Position numbers and translations under genes: made by a program. Shown here one piece after another: positions 9,716 through 21,769 of a stretch of 64,000 nt of DNA; position 1 is the stretch's first letter, and each line of letters starts with the position of its first letter. The notes under the pieces were generated by a model. That model was given only the letters and a program-made list of their open reading frames with translations, did not search any database and was not told where the DNA came from. The stretch covers positions 2,542,001 through 2,606,000 of the forward strand of contig OW051496.1 in the NCBI GenBank assembly GCA_932521035.1. Direction: 5' to 3'. The DNA comes from Oscheius dolichura (lineage: Eukaryota > Nematoda > Chromadorea > Rhabditida > Rhabditidae).

Positions 9716-12383
9716 ATGATAACTGGTAAGTAATATATGCCTTCGATTTATTACTTTTTGTACAGAACCCCCTTATTACACAGTCAGTGATTTCATAGAC
9801 TTGAAACTAATAGATGGCGGCGGAGGAGGGACGATTTCTATAGGGAAACTAGAGGATTTTGGGTGAGTATCAGGGAGCTATGCAATAGAATCGATTGTAG
9901 GCAAATTGTCGTTAAACAGTTCCGATGGTCGAGGAATTACCCGCTCGAAAAGTATAGAAAGGAGATTGAAATTCTTATCAAGGTGGTTTTACTTGAAAAG
10001 CGGCGAATTATTTGGTAATTTCAGTACAGACATCCAAATATAGTCCAAGTCTTCGGAATACTTGGGGATGGATGCGATAAATCAATATATTTGGGATATG
10101 TGATGGAATATATCGAAGGAGGAAACCTACACGATGGTTTCATGAACACTATTTACCTTTCTAGTCCTTATCCATATTTTAGTTATCCATGATCAAACGA
10201 GAATCTACGATTTGTCTCAAATTTGTCTTTGGGTCGAGCAGATTGGCTGCGGACTACAATTTCTCCATAAAAATGGCATAATTCATCGGGATATCAAGCC
10301 AGAAAAGTAAGAGAAAGTGTTTTATACTATATTTTTATACGGCTATAGCATTCTTGTAGCCGGTGAGAAGTTGAAACTGGCTGATTTTGGAATAGCCAGG
10401 AATATCGGCGGCGACCTCACGGCAGGGTGAGATTACGATACTTGGTGCCGGCCCTCTGAATATTATTCTCCTGATTGTTCTTTTATGTCTTGACTTCAGA
10501 GTTGGTACGTACCGTTATCTGTCGCCAGAAGCGATGACAACTGAGAATTACGGTCCAGCAGCGGATATATACTCCCTGGCCATCACAATCTGGGAAATAT
10601 TCCATAGAAAGTGCTTGAATCCTAACTTTTTAATGACTAGAATTTAGAAGACCCTATTCTGAACTAGGGGACGATTGGTTAGCCAATTTACAAGCTATCA
10701 AGAATGGTTCTCGTCCTGGAATTATGCCGGATAAAATGGATACGGACCTCTCTACATTTATTCAACGGTATTTCTTATGTCTTTCTTACCATGGTTTTCC
10801 TAGTTGTTGGCATATAAATGCCTCTGATAGACCGTCAATTAAAGAAATTGTTGCCTGTTTTGTGTCAAAATTACGCAATCATCCTACGGTAGGCCGGTAT
10901 TTCAAATGATCCGTAGCCTTTCAGATTTTGATCTGTGAAGGACACACGGCGAGAGCAGTTTTGACTCGCGACAGAGACAAGTGGATAGACATTCGCATGG
11001 TTCTATCTGACCTGAATAAGATGCGTGCCGTGCTTTGCCTCAACTACGAGCTCTACGTAATTTTCAACGAGAAAAATGTTAAAAAGCTGGACAACAATTA
11101 TAAGTGGGTGTCTCTGGTGGACATGTCTGTTGCACGTTACGGCATTAAAAATAGTTGTCTGGAGTGGAATGGATCCATTTTAGTGCTGGGAGGATATGAT
11201 ACAAAGGATAAAATATGCCTAAAAAGTGTGGAACGATATGATCCGGAGAAGGACAAATGGATAGGAATGCCGTAAGTTATTGTTTTGCTTCAAACGGCTT
11301 CTACATTTCAAGCCCGTAAACTTCTATTTTTTCGGAGCCATGGGGGCAAACCGCTATTTTTTTGGCGTAAAATGGCGTTGCCCTCTGTATCTCGGCTATT
11401 TCTTGGACATATTCGGGGATTTAAAGACCGTGGTGGAGAGCATTTCCTGACAAATCTAATATACTTTGGTGGTGGAGCTCAATAGCCCCGCTAGAAAATT
11501 CGGGAGCCACACAACTGTTCATCGAAGGCCGTTACGTAACGTGGTCAGAGACTAGCCTCGATTAAGTTTATGTTTGTGGGGCTCCAGAATTTTGGGTCGG
11601 AGAGATTGAGAGCAGGCATAGTGCGTTAGATTCGCCAGAAAATTCTCTTCAACATGGTTTTTAAATCTCCGAAAATGGCAAAGAAATAGCCGAGATATTA
11701 TACCCAGCACGGGGGTTGAAATTTCCAACAAACCCTAGAAAATTTTCTTCAGAGATATGAATCACCCGAGAGCGAATGCAGCTGCAACCGCCTGGAATGG
11801 GAAAGTAATTGTTTGTGGAGGAAAGAACAACGACAGCGAACTTTTGAAAAGTGTGGAATGTTATGATTCCGATGGTGGCGTGTGGATTGAACTGGCGAAT
11901 ATGCCGGCGCCTTTCAATTTACCTACTCTTCTACCATACAGGGACAATCTGATATTGTCAGGAGCTCGGTGTAGTGAAAATTCGTGGAACATTGGCTGCC
12001 ACGTTCTGGAAATGAATCCTTTAGAAAAGAATGAAAGATGGAAAGAGGTGCCGCCGCTTCGACAGACTGTTAGTGTTTCTGGCCTAGGAACCATTGACGA
12101 TAATTTCTACGTAATACCAAATTTCCTGTCTGTTGCCATGATTCCTTCTGCCATTTCTCCTCCCTATGTTCTAATATTTGATGGCCAAAACTGGCAACGT
12201 GGACCCACTCTTCCCTGTGACATTTTCTTTCTATTCTCTGTAATTATTCCCCAACATTTAGCCGATCATATTTGTAAAAATTATACGCAATCTAATAAAT
12301 GCTGTATATCTTACGAGTCTTTGGAAAGGGGTAAAGAAACGGCCAGGACAAAGATTTTATGTTTTCTCTCGTTTTATGGATGA
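9716..12383 (+). CDS. Kinase-Kelch fusion protein C
   Basis: Exon 1 encodes MIT. Kinase motifs are complete: DGGGGG loop, IVVKQF, KEIEIL, HRDIKPEN (HRD 10284), ADFGIAR (DFG 10383) and CWHINASDRP. The activation segment ends in LSPEA rather than the usual APE, a conservative change at the APE motif. The Kelch half (10926-12250) has NGSILVLGGY, VERYDPEKDKW, NGKVIVCGG, VECYDS and a final FDGQNWQRGP. The reading frame continues through KCCIS into about 27 extra residues because the stop found in A and B is a Tyr codon here. The Kelch intron 11274-11752 is long (about 480 bp) and holds unidentified sequence. Confidence 0.85.
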
Positions 12384-12432
12384 TGAGGGAGAAGGAAGTC
12401 ATGCTGGCGCCTCTTGGGCACTCTCCCCTTTT

Positions 12433-12459
12433 CTTATCTACTTTTTCCATCAATAACAC
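12433..12459 (+). promoter_or_regulatory. GATA box + TCAATA box, gene D promoter
   Basis: CTTATCT (12433-12439) and TCAATAACAC (12450-12459), 10 bp apart; ATG at 12495. Confidence 0.65.
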
Positions 12460-12494
12460 TCCTTTCTCCTCTGGCCACTTCTTCTAACAACGCC

Positions 12495-14725
12495 ATGATA
12501 ACCGGTAATTTGTTCAATCAATTCAAACTTATATGCTTCCTAAAGAAATTCCCTATTATAAACTCGACGATTTTACTAATTTGACAGTAATAGGAAACGG
12601 AAGCGGCGGGAAGATTTCAAAAGGGAAACTTGACGACTTTGGGTGGGTTTGAGAAAGTATGAAAAGGAGATTATTTTAGACAAATTGCCGTCAAAGAATT
12701 CTTCTGGTCAAGGGACCACCCTCTGGAAAAGTATAAAAAGGAGATAGAGATCCTTATGAAGGCATGTTTTAAATATTTAGTAGATTGAATGGCTCTTGAA
12801 GCGTACTGTACGGCTTTGTTTCAGTGAAAGACATGCCAATTTCAGCACAGACATCCAAATATTATTCTGCTCTATGGGATTCTCTGGGATGGAAGCGATC
12901 GCTCAAATTATTTGGGATATGTGATGGAATATATCGACAGAGGCAGTCTGCATGATGGTTCGCTTTTTATAGAGCACTAATGAGCGAGATTCAGTGATCT
13001 ATGATACGACGAAAAGCTATGATCTGTCACAAGTTTACGGATGGGTAGAGCAAATTGCCCGTGGTCTTCGCTTCTTACACAAAAACGGCATTACTCACGG
13101 AGATGTCAAGCCAGCAAAGTAAGTAAGAATTCCCTAATATTTTCCATTGGTGTTATAGCATTTTTGTAGCAGGCGTTACGCTCAAGCTGGCCGATTTTGG
13201 ACTATCCAAAGAAATCGACGTTAGCATTACGTCGGCCGCGTAAGTCAAGAGCTTTTCTTCAACCATTTGTTTCAGTATTGGTACATTTCGCTACGTGGCA
13301 CCGGAAGTGATTGCGACGGGGAAATCGGGGCCAGCAGCCGATATTTACTCCCTGGCTATCACAATTTGGGAAATATTTCATCGAAAGTATGTCGAGATCA
13401 TTTTATTTAGCTTTTCTACCACATAGAAAACCGCATTCTGAATTAGGAGATAATTGGGCTAATAATTTGCAGCAAATAAGGATTGGGGAACGTCCCGTAA
13501 TTGATTCAAGTACAGTGGATAAGGTTACTGCCAGATTTATTCAAAGGTACTTCATTACCAAAAAAAACACAATGATATGTTTAGCTGCTGGCAAGACAAC
13601 CTCTCGAATAGACCGTCAGCTGAACAGATTGTTGGCTATTTTGGAACAAGATTAAAACAGCCAGTGCTCCATTTGGGAACACGTTCCGATCCGATACACA
13701 TGGATACACCTCCTACTGTAGGTTCTCTTTCGCTTTTTAAAAGAGCTCTTCAGCTTTTGTTCATAGGGAAAGGCATAATTAATAGTAGCATGGCAGTATT
13801 GACGCCTGACCTGTCCCAGTGGATCCAGCTACAGATAACACTGCCTCATATAGCTGTTGGCGGTGCTGCAGTCTGCTTGAATGAGGAGCTCTATGCCCTC
13901 GGTTTTGATTTATATTCGAAGGGTATACGAAAACTCGGCAAGAATTATAATTGGCTACGCTTGGCTGATATGCATGTTGAACGCAATCTAATTACAAATA
14001 GCTGTGTGGTATTGGACGGATTCATATGGGCGCTTGGAGGGAGAGAAGGTGGAAACACAAACAGCACAAAAAGTGTGGAAAAATATAATCCGGCTACGAA
14101 TAAATGGACTGAAATGCCGTAAGCTAACAAGTTCTTCCCTTTTGAAAGGCATAAATTTTTCAGAAACATGAGATATCCCCGCGCTAATGCAGCTGCAGCA
14201 GTCTGGAACGGCAAGATCATTATTTGTGGAGGAGAAGTAACAGATCAGGGTGTACATGAAGTGATGAGGAGTGTGGAATGTTTTGACCCTGAGAGTAATG
14301 TGTGGATTGAATTGACACAGTTACCAACACCTCGTACCACGCATTTCATCATTTCATACGAAAATAAGCTGATTGTAATGGGTGGTTGGAATGGAAACAA
14401 TAAAGTTAACTCAACGATCGAAATGAGCGGTTTGGAAGGCGGTGGACAGTGGAAAGAGCTGCCACCATCAAAAACTATAAACAATCAATTCACTGGAACT
14501 ATTCTGGACAACGAGATCTTTGTAGTCGGAGATTCTGCCAATATAATATCTCCTGATCGTCGGATTGAGATTTTTAATGGAGAACGATGGCGAGCTGGAC
14601 CGATTTCTCCTAATAATTATAAACAGCATTCGATTGTCAATATTCCCCAAACACTGGCAGATCATCTTTGTCGTTATACTGCTGATAAATGTATTTTATC
14701 GTATCTTTTTCATTTTTTCGCATAA
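12495..14725 (+). CDS. Kinase-Kelch fusion protein D (HGD variant)
   Basis: Exon 1 encodes MIT. The kinase has GNGSGG, IAVKEF, KEIEIL, then THGDVKPAN at 13096: Arg of HRD is Gly while the catalytic Asp is kept, so it is a non-RD kinase rather than necessarily dead. DFG (ADFGLSK), VAPEV and CWQDNLSNRP follow. An intron starting AAG|gcatgt appears to use a GC donor. The linker is longer than in B. The Kelch half (about 13756-14680) has NEELYALG, FIWALGG, VEKYNP, NGKIIICGG, VECFDPES, NKLIVMGG, NEIFVVG and RWRAGP. The C-terminus reads KCILS then YLFHFFA, a seven-residue extension past the CaaX-like position. Confidence 0.85.
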
Positions 14726-14859
14726 ACCAAGGAATGTTCCCAGGGTTTCTGTCTCTTTTCTTCTTTTCTTTTTCATTTAAAATCTACGGGAGACAGGGAA
14801 GTTTACAAGCGTTTTTAATAGGAAAACCTGCTCCATTTATAGAATGGGGGGCCCCACTT

Positions 14860-14887
14860 CTTATCTTTCGCCTTCAGTCAATAAAAC
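14860..14887 (+). promoter_or_regulatory. GATA box + TCAATA box, gene E promoter
   Basis: CTTATCT (14860-14866) and TCAATAAAAC (14878-14887), 11 bp apart; ATG at 14930. Confidence 0.6.
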
Positions 14888-14929
14888 GTTTGCCTGTTCA
14901 ATTTCATACTCTCTCCTAAATAAAGGGCC

Positions 14930-17129
14930 ATGGCATCCGGTAATCATTTCCTTCTTTTTTACCGATTCTATAGAAATCCCCTATTACACAGCCACCGATT
15001 TCATAAACTTGAAGCAAATAGCTGACGGAGGCGGAGGGATGATTTCTATTGGCAAATTGGCAGATTTTGGGTGTTTCGTAAAGCTATGAAGAAAAAATCA
15101 AAGTTGTTTTAGACAAATTGCAGTGAAACAGTTTTTTGGGTCACGGGATAATCCTCTAGAAAATTATAGAAAGGAGATAGAGATCCTTATCAAGGTAAGC
15201 TTTTTTTGGTTGGGTTTCCTCTCCATTATTTACGATTTCAGCACAGACATCCAAATATAGTCCAAGTTTTTGGAATACTTTGGGATGGATCGGATAAGTC
15301 AGTCTATTTGGGTTATGTGATGGAATATATAAGAGGAGGAAGTCTTTATAACGGTTTGGCTATTTTGTTTTCCGTTTTATTAAGCTGTTCAGTTATCCAC
15401 AATCCGAAGAAAAGTTATGATACGTCGCAAATTTACAATTGGGTCGAGCAAATTGCCCGAGGATTAAAGTATCTCCATAAAAATGGAATTATTCACCGGG
15501 ATGTCAAGCCAGAAAAGTAGGGACAGAACTTTTTGTAGTCCGTTTTGTTTGCAGCATTCTAATGGGAGGTACTGATCTGAAATTGGCCGACTTTGGAGTA
15601 TCAAAGAATGTTGGCAGCAGTACTACCGCGGGGTAAGGAAATGGAAACGACTGAAAAAGAGATGAGTCACTTTCAGTGCTGGCACTCCTCGCTACATGGC
15701 TCCTGAAATGATTGCTGCCAGTAAAAGTAGTCCAGCTGCCGATATCTATTCCTTGGCAATCACAATCTGGGAACTATTCCATAGAAAGTACCGTTTTTGT
15801 TTATTTTTCCATTTGCTTGACTTTAGGAAGCCCTACTTTGAACTGGGAGACAATCTGCTTCCACATTTACACAAAATCATTAATGGGACGCGTCCAGATA
15901 TTACGTCGAAGAGAATAAATGCGGACTTATCCATTTTTATTGAAAGGCATTGTTTTCCCAATTGAAAAATGACCTTATTCAGATGTTGGCAAGAGAATGC
16001 CTCTACAAGGCCGCCCATTTATGAAATTATTGAATATTTTGAGTGTTTGGCATCTTCTGATCTCGATGGAATTTCAATAGAATTGGATAATGTTGATCTT
16101 CAGTCAGACTCCTCCTCGGAAGATTCGCTGTCTGAATCGGAGGAGGAAGCTAATACGGTAGAGTCTCCCTCGCCTTATATTCAGTACTCTTTTTCAGATT
16201 TTGATAATGGGAGGCGGAAGAAGCGATGCCGAAACAATTGCTGTACTAAGCTCGGACAAGTCCAAATGGATAGTGTTGACGGGAGTATGCTTGGCACCTG
16301 GCCTTGCTAGTGGAGGAATAGTCTGCCTCAACAATGCGATCTATACATTCGGCGATGATTCAAAATTTGAAACTTATCAAAAATTACACACAGACGGAAA
16401 ACGGGCTCTATTTCCATTGACTCTTGGACGCAGTGGGATAAAAAATAGTTGTCTAGCATTTATTGGATTCATTTGGGTTTTTGGAGGAGCCAGCGATGAA
16501 AATGAATACGAGATTCTGAAAAGTGTGGAACGATATGATCCGAAGGCAAGGAAATGGACTAATATGCCGTAGGTGGGGAGATTGGTCGAAAGAAATGTTT
16601 TAGAGATATGTTATTTCCTAGAGCAAATGCAGCGGCAGCCGTTTGCAACGGGAAAATAATTGTTTGTGGAGGAGACACCGGCAAAAAACTAGTGAATAGC
16701 ATTCAATGCTTTGATCCGGAAAGCGGCATATGGACGGAATTGGCCAAGATGGCAGCGCCTCTTTATTGGCCGGTAGCCTTTTCTCGTGGAAATAAACTGA
16801 TCGTCATGGGAGGACACACGACGGAAACATCTAGAGGATGCGCTGTTTGGGAATTGGACCTGGAAGACAAAGCAAAGTGGATACAGCTGAAGTCTACGCG
16901 ATATGGATGTATCTTATTCTCGGGAACGGCTCTCGACAACGAAATCTACATAATGGGAGGATATGATTCGCCGAGGACAATTCGCAACTGTGTTGAAATT
17001 TATAACGGAAAGTTTTGGAGAGATGGACCCATGCTTCCCTGTGGTGGGATAGTGTCCGCTACAATTATTACTCAACAATTTGCTGATGATCTTTGTCGTT
17101 GGAATATCTGGGGAAAATGGGCAGAATAG
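14930..17129 (+). CDS. Kinase-Kelch fusion protein E
   Basis: Exon 1 encodes MAS. The kinase is complete: DGGGGM loop, IAVKQF, KEIEIL, HRDVKPEN (HRD 15494), ADFGVSK, GTPRYMAPEM and CWQENASTRP. Between kinase and propeller lies an acidic Ser/Glu linker (about 16060-16155, containing SSSEDSLSESEEE) not seen in the others, a plausible phosphorylation or protein-binding stretch. The Kelch half (16199-17085) has VLSSDKSKW, FIWVFGGA, VERYDP, NGKIIVCGG, QCFDPES, NKLIVMGG, NEIYIMGGY and FWRDGP. The C-terminus (WNIWGKWAE) lacks the CaaX-like box of A and B. AATAAA follows at about 17161. Last copy of the uninterrupted array. Confidence 0.87.
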
Positions 17130-17336
17130 TTTTTACTGTAACTGTGAGATACCTCAAATTAATAAAAGTCTCGTACAACTTGGTGTTTTGGTCATGGTGT
17201 CGAAACGGTTGGTCATCATAAAACGGGCAGAGCAAATAATGTAGCAACACGTTTCTATTTTTTTCTTTCTTCTTTCGTAACCAATAAACGTATAGGACTG
17301 GATTATTTTGATGGTGCCAGCTCATTTTCAATAGAG

Positions 17337-17648
17337 CTCTTTAAAGGAACAGTCAGGTCGGGGGGTAAAGTTACGGTAGTACGTAGCGCGCGCTGCGTAT
17401 TTTTAGACATTTAGTGAACCAGCTTCAAATTCCAATATGTTTTATGTGGCTCTTTTCACATTTTTTTTCGATTGCAATGCATTAGACGGGCTGTCAATAG
17501 AATAAACAGCAAAAAAGTTGGACGAACACATGTCAAAGTAACGGAAAAATGATCAAAAACGAAAATAACGTTTCAAATGAAGTTTGGGCGGGACGTGTGG
17601 ACCCTTGTGGGCACTTTTCCCCCCGGCCTGACTGTTCCCTTAAAGGAG
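17337..17648. mobile_element. MITE, TIR ctttaaaggaacagtcagg
   Basis: The 5' end ctttaaaggaacagtcaggt is matched in inverted form by cctgactgttcccttaaag at the 3' end, about 310 bp apart, with no coding capacity. The same terminus recurs at 18004, 18366, 18664, 19049, 28910 and 51532, so this is a local MITE family. Confidence 0.8.
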
Positions 17649-18003
17649 TATGGGCTACAAAACAAGTTGACCTTATTTTGTAGAGAAAAATTCACTGATC
17701 ATCATGCACCAATTTGTTTTTCATAAAAAGATCACAATAAGAAGAAAAATGCATGCAAAGTGCTCAAAAGCGTCCAACACAGGCGTCCAAATGACGATCG
17801 CCTGCAGGCGGGGCGCGTAAACTGCATGCAACGCCTGCAAACGCCTGCATTTTCGTATCAGAACACCATTTTCTGCGGTTTTTGCTACTTTTTTTGTTGA
17901 TAGAATTGATTGCATACAGTTTTACAACAAATATATGTGGAAAAAATTACAAAAAATAATATCTCCATTTTCGCTACCGTAACCCGGAAAACTAGCCCTT
18001 ACT
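17649..18003. other. Intergenic, no gene seen
   Basis: AT-rich sequence with runs of gcaggcg-like direct repeats (17780-17850). Nothing coding is supported. Confidence 0.6.
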
Positions 18004-18680
18004 CCTTTAAAGGAACTGCCAGAGACCTAGGAAGCTGACTGTAGATTTTCGCGGGCTTTGAGAAAGCCCGGGAAAAGAGCTTTTCACGCATGCGCAATTC
18101 ACACGTTTCTTTGCTTTTTTAACGTTTATTTAGATCACTTGACCTTTCTTTTCATCAGTTGTAGAAGGCAGATCAAGAAAACGCTAGAAAATACGAAGAA
18201 ATACGCTAAACCGTTCAAAGTTCAAATGCGCGCCAGAGGCAAAACCACCAGGAAAATAAGAAAACCGCCAAAAACGCAGACGCGTTCAAAAGTCAAACGC
18301 GCGCCAAAGGCCAAAAGACGCTTGTGGGGGCAGTCGCCACGGGACCACTGCTACCGTCCCTGACAGTTCCTTTAAAGGAACCCCCAGGACCTCGGCTCGA
18401 GTGCACTGGTCCCGTGGCGACTGCACCCGCAAGCGTCTTTTGGCCTTTGGCGCGCGTTTGACTTTTGAACGCGTCTGCGTTTTTGGCGGTTTTCTTATTT
18501 TCCTGGTGGTTTTTTGATGTCATTTATAGTAATTGGTTATAACAAAGTTTTTTATTAAAATCAAGTGGAAAAAATATAGAAACGCCTAGATCAGAAATGT
18601 ATTCTCCCGCGCATTCTCAAAGCCCGCGAAAATCTACAGTCTGCACCCGAGGTCCCTGGGGGTTCCTTTAAAGGTACAGT
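18004..18680. repeat. Long inverted repeat of two head-to-head MITEs
   Basis: Two copies of one element meet around 18366 in opposite orientation. The inner arms are essentially perfect complements for about 80 bp (18240-18325 against 18415-18500; both contain gcagacgcgttcaaaagtca or its complement). The outer ends also match (attttcgcgggctttgaga at 18050 and its complement at 18615). The middles of the arms have diverged. A transcript would fold into a long hairpin. Confidence 0.85.
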
Positions 18681-19060
18681 ACAAGAGTTTTTTGAAGTTG
18701 GCTTCATCTTGTTCAGAATTTTTTTCTGATTAAAGTTATCTATTTTAAAAATTATAAACATGCCTAATTCGCGAGAAAAAAGCATATTAAGTTCAAAATT
18801 TGTATTGCGAATTTCATCCGACGCGCGTCCAGATAACGGCCACTGCCTGGAGCAAATTTGGAGGTTTGCCGCAAAAATGAACAAAACGCGTTTTCTTCTT
18901 GATTTGGCATTGTTCTATATCAAATTTTTTATATTTTTATGTGCTTTGGATAGCTACACCAAGTAGAACAAAATATAATGAGAATAGCTCAAAAACAAAG
19001 GCTCAAATCAAATTTTTGTTACAGTACCGCCAAAAAACACTTGTACTGTTCCTTTAAAGG
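18664..19060. repeat. MITE-like unit with tttaaagg termini
   Basis: It is bounded by ttcctttaaaggtacagta and tactgttcctttaaagg and shares its left terminus with the preceding inverted repeat. No coding content is recognised. Confidence 0.65.
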
Positions 19061-19086
19061 AACTGTCAGGGACCTAAAACAACTTG

Positions 19087-19378
19087 GGCTTAAAAAATTC
19101 GCCGTTTTCTCCTGATAACGATGGTGTATTTATTTTTGCATATGGACGCCTGTATCAGGAGAAAAATATACATTTATGATCAAAATCTGGTTGAAAAAAC
19201 AAAAAGTGATCATGATCGTTGCAGGACCTTTCATGGGTGCCGCAACGATTATGATCACAGAAATGGAACGCATTTACGATTTTGGGATAAAAATGCAATT
19301 TTCTCGTGATTCCGATGTCCATATGGAAAAATAAATATATCATCGTGATCAGAAGAAAACGGCGAATTTTTAAAGCCT
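19087..19378. repeat. Near-perfect 290-bp palindrome
   Basis: The left side (ttcgccgttttct...ttgcatatggac...gatcatgatcgttgcaggac) is repeated as its reverse complement on the right, centred near 19228. Arms of about 145 bp show scattered mismatches. Both strands carry mirror-image open frames of about 60 codons, a by-product of the palindrome rather than genes. Confidence 0.85.
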
Positions 19379-19783
19379 ATATTGAGTTAGGTTGCTAGCT
19401 TTTTGAGAGAGAAAAGGCGGAAAACGCTACATGAGTCGTAAAATACGTGCAAATGACCCCGAAATGAAAAGTTTGGATAGAGAATAGGCCCATACGTAGT
19501 CAGTCGCTTGGGACTCGGTTGCTTAGGGTCAAATTATCACTTCCACTTGGTCCCTGACAGACCCTCGGTTTGAGCGCAGTGGTCCTGCGGCGACTGCGCT
19601 CACAAGCGTCCCCTGTCTTAGGGCCAACGATCCACAGGTCGAGGGTGCGATCCCCACCGACGTCGAAAATTTTTGCTTTCTGCGATTTTTCTATCAAAAT
19701 GATGCTCATAATGTGAAGAAAAGAATGCAATAAAAATTGGCAAAAAATGATATCACAATTTTGAGAAAAACGCATAAACACAG

Positions 19784-20556
19784 CTCGCCAATGCGGGCAC
19801 CTCAAAGATCTAAAATGGTTAAAATGGTCCAGCGACGACATGCCAGTTTTTAATATATTTTCTACTTTCTACTCATTTTAATATGTTTTTGATGTGTTAT
19901 TCGGTTTCATCGACCCCAAATTACTACAAAATAAAAGAGAAAAACGTAAAATAACCCCGAATTGAGAAGATATGAATTATCTGCAAATTCTATTCTGGAA
20001 ATCCCCTTTTGAGAGCACAATAAGATTTTTGACGAGATAAATGTCAGCTTTGGTGTCAAAATGCTTCTCTCAATGTGATTAGTACATTGCAGTAAAAATC
20101 AGACAGATCGTATGTCAGCATCACGAAAGAAAAATTCTTGAAAATTGCAGACGAATTTTGGTTGCGCACATTACGGGTTTGTAAACATCGCGCCGGTCAA
20201 AAATATGCAAGAAATATCGATGAAAACTATATGGGCACCTCATTATTTTCTGATATTTTTATGATTAAAATATCCAGAAGAATGAGGTCTATTCCGCATA
20301 ATTATTTGGAGATACGACGTGAGGTCTTTGATATAAAAAGGTTGAATAAATAGCTTTTCTTTGCAACCAGACATAGACGTAAGCCCAAAGAATTATGCGG
20401 AATGGAGTTGACCATGCTGGATCTTTTGCAAGTATCAGAAACACATGAAAATGTCTAGATTGTTCAGTTTCACCGACGCAAGGTTCAATAGTTGATTTAA
20501 ATTTTCAAGCGGCGGGAAAATGTGGTGCCGGCTTTTGCTCTATGGCGGCGAGCTGT
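19784..20556. mobile_element. Non-autonomous TIR element, copy 1
   Basis: It starts cagctcgccaatgcgggcac and ends ggcggcgagctgtgt, an imperfect TIR pair. It aligns with 21770-22575 over internal blocks such as tttttgatgtgttattcggt. No transposase frame is visible. Confidence 0.6.
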
Positions 20557-21769
20557 GTAAAACGAAAATTAATTTGCAGTGGTGCGCGATTACCTTCATA
20601 AATTCCGGTTATTTTACAGGATTTGATGACTAAATATTCATTTAAAATTTTTTGCTAAAGCCAAACTGTGTAAATTTTTTTCCACTGATGGCCAAGAATA
20701 TTAGCAGCAAGATTTACAAAAAAAATCATGCGGCTCGGTCTTAGTTTGCTTGTAATAAGTTCGCCGCGAACTAAGTTCCGGCGTCCGGTTAAAATTATGA
20801 AAGCGATTAGAAGCTGTGGTTTTCGAAAAAATTGCATTTACTTTTTCATTCAAAATTTGCTCACTTCAAGCAATATATAAATTTTTTGCTAAAGCAGATT
20901 AGGTGGATTATTTGCAGTAATATCTACGGCAAAAATACGATTTAAAACATATAGACCAATATATTTTTATCATGCTACTTTCTAATGGAAACCAAGATTT
21001 TTATTAAAAAATAAATGTGCCATTCCTTTCTGCGTCTTTTTTTAGCTACTGGGTGTGATTTTCAGCTCAAAATAATGCATAGCAAGGGCGTACTAAAGCC
21101 TTTTATAACGAGCGCACTCAATGACCAAAATTGCAGAACAAAGTGTTGCCGCCCCTTGGCGCGCCTTTGCGGTCCCTAGCAATACCTTCATTTCTTTCCT
21201 GGAATCTTATCTTCCACGGCTGAACATTGTCGTTGTCGAATTCATTGTCGAGAATTGCTGGGAAAGGGCAATATCCAAAAAGATAGCCGTGATTGGGAAC
21301 GTGTCTAAATGCACGACTGCATCCGCACTACGAGCCGCCGTGATTTGGTTATATTTTAACTGAACGAGTATTGTTCTCTTTTTGTTGTGTCCTTGGGGTT
21401 CTTCCCTATTGTTCCCTTTTTGTACAGTCTCCCAAATCACCCTTTTTATTGAGATTCATCTCTTTTTAACAAACGGATTGTTCCCTTTTTGTTGATATTC
21501 GGTAGAATATCATAGATTCGAAGCTTGCTGCACGAAAATAGTCGGTAGTTCCCCATTCTCTAGGAGGAAAAACGGGTAGTGCCATAAAAGTTTCAAAAGC
21601 AGCAAACGTCAAGCATTGCACTGGTTTGTCTTCCTGCCGATTTCATATAATTGACAAAAATTGTATAGAGCTCGAGGAAGCCACTAATAAGGTAAATAAG
21701 GTCAATTTAGTACGCGTTTACGGCTCTGCAGGCCAATTGTTAGAGTAAACGTGTTCGACGGCGTTCCGC
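20557..21769. other. Intergenic, no gene seen
   Basis: AT-rich sequence between two related TIR elements. A frame of about 80 codons at 21121-21363 has no motif or splice support. Confidence 0.5.

Noticed and set aside
19121-19343. Two opposed 60-codon frames
   Set aside because: They are consequences of the palindrome's self-complementarity.
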